A DNA stretch of 45,854 nucleotides from Acidiphilium sp. PA (GTDB lineage Bacteria > Pseudomonadota > Alphaproteobacteria > Acetobacterales > Acetobacteraceae): NCBI RefSeq assembly GCF_026191915.1, contig NZ_JAIMBY010000023.1, positions 1 through 45,854 of the forward strand. Direction: 5' to 3'. The translations under genes and the position numbers were made by a program. Shown here piece after piece: positions 42,614 through 45,854 of this stretch. The first letter of the stretch is position 1, and each line of letters starts with the position of its first letter. Below the pieces are notes generated by a model. The model saw nothing but the letters and a program-made list of their open reading frames with translations, was not told the origin of the DNA and did no database searches.

Positions 42614-42864
42614 TCGAAACGCAGCGGCTCGGCGGCCCGAGTGTCTCGGCCCTTTTCGAGGGTTTCGACATCGGCGTTGGTCAGCCCGATCTTCCGGCTC
42701 ATCTCCGCCAATGCTGATCCGAGGCGTAGCCGGCCTTCTGGCCGCACGGCGGCTTCCAGGATGGCGCGCATCTCGGCTTCCGTGCTGCGATTATGCTGCG
42801 CCGCCCGGACTTTGAGGGCGCGGTGCGTCTCATCGGACAGGTTGCGGATGGTGACGGCGGGCAT
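42610..42864 (-). CDS. fitA: Ribbon-helix-helix antitoxin (FitA/VapB type)
   Basis: An 84-residue antitoxin. Residues 1-40 (M-P-A-V-T-I-R-N-L-S-D-E-T-H-R-A-L-K-V-R-A-A-Q-H-N-R-S-T-E-A-E-M-R) are the FitA-like Arc/MetJ DNA-binding domain. The C-terminal part (L-G-S-A-L-A-E-M-S-R, then the R-D-T-R-A-A-E-P-L-R-F tail) should bind the toxin active site. The toxin gene overlaps by 4 nt, the normal antitoxin-first order. A palindrome 28 bp upstream is the likely site of autorepression. Confidence 0.9.
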   Translation of the reverse strand: MPAVTIRNLSDETHRALKVRAAQHNRSTEAEMRAILEAAVRPEGRLRLGSALAEMSRKIGLTNADVETLEKGRDTRAAEPLRFE

Positions 42865-42891
42865 GATGGCATAGTCCTGTTCGCGATAGCG

Positions 42892-42901
42892 TTGATATCA
42901 A
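42892..42901. promoter_or_regulatory. Palindrome upstream of fitAB
   Basis: TTGATATCAA, a perfect 10-bp palindrome in an otherwise GC-rich 79-bp gap between the DUF2493 stop and the fitA start. It is a plausible FitAB operator overlapping the promoter of the toxin-antitoxin operon. Confidence 0.5.
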
Positions 42902-42943
42902 TATGGAGGACTGCCATCAGACGTCAAGAGTGGCACGCGGCGC

Positions 42944-43879
42944 TCACGCGCCGCCCTTGCCAAACTTCCAGACCGGGATGCCGAGCTTCCTGGCTTTGTC
43001 GGCGAGGTTGTCCTGGATGCCGGTGCCCGGAAAGTGCAGCACCCCGATCGGAAGGGTGTCCAGCATCGCGTCGTTGCGTTTGAACGGCGCCGCCTTGGCG
43101 TGCTTCGTCCAGTCGGGCTTGAAGGCGATCTGCGGCACCTTGCGATTGTCGGCCCATTTGGCGGCGATCAGTTCGGCGCCCTTCGGCGAACCGCCGTGCA
43201 GAAGCACCATGTCTGGGTGCTTGGTGTGGACCTGATCGAGCTTGGCCCAGATCAGGCGGTGATCGTTGAAATCGAGGCCACCGGTGACGGCCACCTTCGG
43301 TCCGGCCGGCAACAGCACCTCCCGGTCGGCGCGCTTTTTGGCGGCGAGGAAGTCGCGGCTGTCGATCATCGCGGCGGTGAGATGGCGATGGTTGACCTTC
43401 GATCCGCTGCGCGGCCGCCAGGCCGAGTGGGTATGTCGCTCGAACTGGTCGGCGGCCTGGTCGCGCATCAGCTCGAAGACGTTGCGGCGCTCGATCAGCG
43501 TCTGGCCTTCCGAGGTCAGCCGTTCGAGTTCGACGGATTTGACCTCGCTGCCGTCCTGTTCCCGCTGCGCGCGTTGCTGCGCCATCTCGTTGTCGTCGAG
43601 TTCGCGCTCGATCCGGTCGATCGCGCGATGGAACACATTCACCGTCGACCAGAGCAGATCCTCGAGGTCGGGTTCGAGGCGCGTCTCCGCGAGCGCCACC
43701 ACGAGGGCGTCGAAGATGTCGGCGACGCTGCCAGCGAGAACGTGCGGTTCGGGGAGCGGCCGCGAGTCGGGTTCATCGTGGAAGGGTCGGTAGCCGTAGA
43801 GCTGGAGTTCCTGAAGGACGCGGTCGGTGGGGGATGCGTCGTGGCGGGGCTCGAACTCTTCGTCGTGGTCGATGGACAT
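42944..43879 (-). CDS. DUF2493 (SLOG superfamily) protein
   Basis: A 311-residue protein. The C-terminal 130 residues are DUF2493: V-A-V-T-G-G-L-D-F-N-D-H-R-L-I-W-A-K-L-D, then V-L-L-H-G-G-S-P-K-G-A-E-L-I-A-A-K-W-A and a final G-V-L-H-F-P-G-T-G strand. This Rossmann-like fold binds nucleotides or sugars. The N-terminal 170 residues are acidic and helical and probably coiled (R-I-E-R-E-L-D-D-N-E-M-A-Q-Q-R-A-Q-R-E-Q). ATG 43879 has GAGGAAAG upstream, which sets the start. In ICEs such genes neighbour Toprim and helicase genes; the role is unknown, with a nucleotide-signal function inferred for the superfamily. Confidence 0.8.
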   Translation of the reverse strand: MSIDHDEEFEPRHDASPTDRVLQELQLYGYRPFHDEPDSRPLPEPHVLAGSVADIFDALVVALAETRLEPDLEDLLWSTVNVFHRAIDRIERELDDNEMAQQRAQREQDGSEVKSVELERLTSEGQTLIERRNVFELMRDQAADQFERHTHSAWRPRSGSKVNHRHLTAAMIDSRDFLAAKKRADREVLLPAGPKVAVTGGLDFNDHRLIWAKLDQVHTKHPDMVLLHGGSPKGAELIAAKWADNRKVPQIAFKPDWTKHAKAAPFKRNDAMLDTLPIGVLHFPGTGIQDNLADKARKLGIPVWKFGKGGA

Positions 43880-43957
43880 CGCGGCTTTCCTCGTCGGATC
43901 GGCCGCGCCCATCGCGGCCTTCATGGCGACGAAGGCGCCGGGCGGGGCGGACTTGCA

Positions 43958-44061
43958 CCCGCAGCGTGAGCTGCGGGCCGAAGCGGAAGCGGAGGATGGC
44001 GAAGGCCGGCGATTTTGCTTCGCGATGGAAAGGCGCGCAGCGCCGCCGGAAAATCGTCGGC
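43958..44061 (-). repeat. Conserved non-coding element, copy B
   Basis: In the 321-bp gap 43880-44200 between the DUF2493 start and the Toprim stop. It is a perfect 7-bp-stem hairpin (CCCGCAG/CTGCGGG, 43958-43977) followed by about 84 nt related to 40654-40760. Same order and orientation as copy A relative to the downstream minus-strand gene (79 nt to the DUF2493 start). No credible gene occupies this gap, although one minus-strand frame is open through the conserved part. Confidence 0.55.
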
Positions 44062-44200
44062 CGCAGCCATTGCCGGGACGCCCCGCCTGGCGCCCGATCG
44101 CCCTCTCCGGAAGGCCGTGGGCGCGGTCCTCTCCGCGGCACGAGGAAAGCCCCTGGCCATTCGCCGTCGAAGACTGGCCCACACGCCATCCCCGTTCCGG

Positions 44201-45265
44201 CTACGCCGCCAGCTCCATGAAGCGGGCGACGTCCTGCGCCGCGATCTGCCCTCGGATCGCCGCCCGTAGCGCATCGGCTCCGAGCAGCCTCAGGTCTTCG
44301 TTGAAGTCGCTCAGCTCAGGGGAGAGCACCAGCGCCTCGATCCCGGCCGACTGAACGCGGTCGAGGAGCGTCGCCACTGCGCTATCGCCTGCCGGATCGT
44401 TGTCGCGGGCGATATAGAGGCGCCGCAGCAAGTCGGGGAACAGGATGGCTGAGAGGTGCGCCGCCGACAGCGAGGCGACCATCGGCATGCCGGGTAGGAC
44501 GCATCGTAGCGACAGCATCGTCTCGATGCCTTCGCCGGCCGCGAGGACCTCGCCCGCGACGCCGAAGCGCACCGCATGGCCGAGCAGATCGCCCATCGCC
44601 CGTCTCGGCGTGTCGATCGGCGCCTTGCCGAGCGTCGCCTCGTTGAAGCCGTCAGGGTCGAGCCAGGTGCGATGCGCGCCGGTCAGGTGACCGGAGAGAT
44701 CGGTGACGGCGGCGATCATCGCCGGCCACGTCTCGGTCGGGCTGTGCTCGTCCGGCCGGTAGTAGCAGCGGGGATGGAAGCGCAGACTGCCGGTTCCGTG
44801 CAAAGCCGTAATGCCGCGTTGGCGTAAATACGTTTCCACGGGAGTGCGCTCGATCGGCTGCGACATGGCGAACAAGCGCCGCGCCACATCCGCCGATCCG
44901 GTCGCAGCCTTGGGCCTGCAAACGGAGACGTTCGCTGACGCCGGCTGCAAAACAGGGCGCGGCAGGCTGAGGAACGAACGGGCTTCGTCGGCGACGTCCT
45001 TGAAATCGACGAGGCCGCGGCTCGCACGGATGACGTCGAGCAGATCGCCGTGCTCGCCGGTGGCCGCGTCGGTCCATTTGCCGGCCGGTCCCTTCGCGGT
45101 TTCCTTGAGCCGAACGAACATCGACCGCCCCGGCGTGTTGCGGGCGTCGCCCACGAGCCAGTAGGCGCCTTGGCGGCGGCCGGCGGACAGGTAATGGCGG
45201 CATACCGCCTCGGCATTGCGCGCGAGGCGGTGGGCGAGTTCGGAGGCGTCGAGGCGTTCCATCAT
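44201..45265 (-). CDS. Toprim-domain primase-like protein
   Basis: A 354-residue protein related to the primase/Toprim proteins of ICEs. The N-terminal 100 residues (Y-W-L-V-G-D-A-R-N-T-P-G-R-S-M-F-V-R-L, G-K-W-T-D-A-A-T-G-E-H-G-D-L-L-D) correspond to a DnaG-type zinc-finger region without the cysteines (DUF7146-like). The Toprim core is V-L-A-A-G-E-G-I-E-T-M-L-S near 245 and L-Y-I-A-R-D-N-D-P-A-G near 287, giving the E and DxD metal ligands. It may synthesise primers on the incoming strand. Start overlaps the stop of the broken helicase gene by 4 nt (M1 45265; M2 at 45262 is an alternative). Confidence 0.85.
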   Translation of the reverse strand: MMERLDASELAHRLARNAEAVCRHYLSAGRRQGAYWLVGDARNTPGRSMFVRLKETAKGPAGKWTDAATGEHGDLLDVIRASRGLVDFKDVADEARSFLSLPRPVLQPASANVSVCRPKAATGSADVARRLFAMSQPIERTPVETYLRQRGITALHGTGSLRFHPRCYYRPDEHSPTETWPAMIAAVTDLSGHLTGAHRTWLDPDGFNEATLGKAPIDTPRRAMGDLLGHAVRFGVAGEVLAAGEGIETMLSLRCVLPGMPMVASLSAAHLSAILFPDLLRRLYIARDNDPAGDSAVATLLDRVQSAGIEALVLSPELSDFNEDLRLLGADALRAAIRGQIAAQDVARFMELAA

Positions 45266-45720
45266 GCCGCCCCCCGCTCACTGATGCGTTCGACCGGAAA
45301 GCGATCGAGCACGCGCGCCAGCACCTCGGCGCCGCTGGCGTCCGTCGGCACGAACATGCGGAGTTTCCAGGAGATGATTTCGCCGAACAGGCCATAGGCG
45401 CGCAGACGGTCACGCATCGCGTCGGTGAAGCCGGAGAGTTCGATTCGAAGCACGTTCATGACGCGGGCGCAGCGCAGTTGCAGCCCCTCCGCGAGATCCA
45501 GGACCGTCCGCCCGTCCATGAGCGCCGAGAAGGCGGCCTCGGGCGTCAACGACGGTGCGCTGGTCGCGGTGGCGTTCGCTGCCCAGGCGGGCGAGACCTT
45601 GCGCCCGATGACGCGTTCGCCGTCGTCGGTCTGAAGCCGATACACGCGCGTCGACTCGTTCGGCAGCCGCTTCCAGATGGGCAGCAGCAGCCCCGCGACG
45701 ATGTGCAGCGTGCTTTCGGA
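45262..45720 (-). pseudogene. Strawberry-notch-like helicase, C-terminal fragment
   Basis: The fragment begins S-E-S-T-L-H-I-V-A-G-L-L-L-P-I-W-K-R-L-P and ends E-R-I-S-E-R-G-A-A. The H-I-V-(T/A)-G-L-L-L-P-I-W motif is found near the C-terminus of the very large strawberry-notch-type helicase/methylase proteins (over 1,300 residues) that precede Toprim genes in this ICE family. About 152 residues remain. A frame continues into the insertion sequence to a TTG at 45771 but is meaningless there. The N-terminal ATPase part is absent from the window, so the visible gene is broken; this may impair early functions of the element. Confidence 0.65.
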
Positions 45721-45854
45721 TGTAAATTCGCTTGCAATAACGACCCCCTGAGGGGCGAAAATCGCGTCCAATTTCGACCCCTCTGACGTTTGATGTCAGC
45801 ACCCTCCCTAACGCTCGCAGCGGGCGTGAGGAGGCTAATTGGGGGATGATTGCA
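45721..45854 (+). mobile_element. IS21-type insertion sequence, left end
   Basis: It starts with TGTAAATTCG at 45721, the 5'-TG terminus of IS21-like elements. Two imperfect internal repeats follow (CAATAACGACCCCCT at 45735-45749 and CCAATTTCGACCCCTC at 45768-45783), the multiple terminal repeats that IstA binds. A likely istA start is ATG 45846 (M-I-A...), with GAGGAGG at 45828-45834 as ribosome site. The sequence is cut by the window edge. It is inserted in the helicase gene. Confidence 0.7.

Larger units (their letters stand above)
16452..45854. mobile_element. Integrative and conjugative element (Tn4371/trb type), partial
   Basis: From just after tRNA-Gly to the right edge, nearly every gene belongs to a known ICE backbone: complete trbBCDEJKLFGI mating apparatus, TraG coupling protein, DUF3363 relaxase, TraF peptidase, RepA/ParA, AlpA-like HTH, DUF736, DUF2840, DUF2274, DUF2493 and a Toprim protein. 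Gene order parallels Tn4371-like elements. The tRNA-side boundary is inferred from the change in gene content. The integrase and the other attachment site are not in the window. The helicase gene at the right edge is broken by an IS21-type insertion. Confidence 0.8.

Noticed and set aside
1-45854. CRISPR array
   Set aside because: No regularly spaced repeats of 24-40 bp with unique spacers were seen on reading the window; the repeat clusters found are short and do not have that structure.

Overview
The window looks like alphaproteobacterial DNA, most likely from the Acetobacteraceae/Rhodospirillales. The basis is GC-rich coding, a MetZ-type methionine pathway and an alphaproteobacterial style trb/RlxS conjugative element; the taxon is inference. 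Both ends lie inside insertion sequences: the 3' end of an IS66-type transposase at the left (1-135) and the start of an IS21-type element at the right (45721-45854). This is what contig edges broken at multicopy repeats look like.

Region 1 (136-5475) is a surface-polysaccharide block on the minus strand. It holds an FkbM-type methyltransferase stump cut by the IS66 element, a DXD glycosyltransferase, a second FkbM-like methyltransferase, a large two-domain GT2-GT4 glycosyltransferase that is visibly AT-richer than its surroundings, and a GT4 enzyme. Adjacent genes overlap by 4 nt in two places.

Region 2 (5476-16376) is ordinary chromosome: metZ, an acetate-transporter family gene, a secreted ankyrin-like protein, TspO, a molybdate/tungstate locus (ModE-type repressor, a perfect operator palindrome, binding protein and permease, but no adjacent ATPase), glycogen debranching enzyme glgX, a membrane protein, a CsbD stress protein and a PAS-PAS-PAS-LuxR regulator.

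Region 3 (16377 to the right end) is an integrative and conjugative element (ICE) of the Tn4371/RP4-trb type, lying directly after a tRNA-Gly(GCC) gene. From the tRNA outward it carries a cluster of GGGTAAGC repeats, a LysR regulator, and a minus-strand backbone. In transcription order the backbone is: strawberry-notch helicase stump, Toprim protein, DUF2493, FitAB toxin-antitoxin, a 54-residue protein, a membrane protein, DUF736, regulators, AlpA-like HTH, repA-parA-RHH-DUF2840-traF-DUF736-lytic transglycosylase, DUF3363 relaxase, traG-copG, and trbBCDEJKLFGI-DUF2274. Most trb and rep/par genes overlap by 1-4 nt, so they are probably translationally coupled. A Fic-domain gene with its own operator-like palindrome sits in the opposite orientation between the relaxase and traG. 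No integrase is in the window; it is expected beyond the right edge.

The least explained signals are: a hairpin plus about 80 nt of conserved non-coding sequence present upstream of two separate ICE genes (40630-40760 and 43958-44061); a long inverted repeat that hides the ribosome binding site of the AlpA-like gene; an origin-like array of DnaA boxes and repeats inside the 3' part of repA; and the 13-bp-spaced GGGTAAGC array next to the tRNA.
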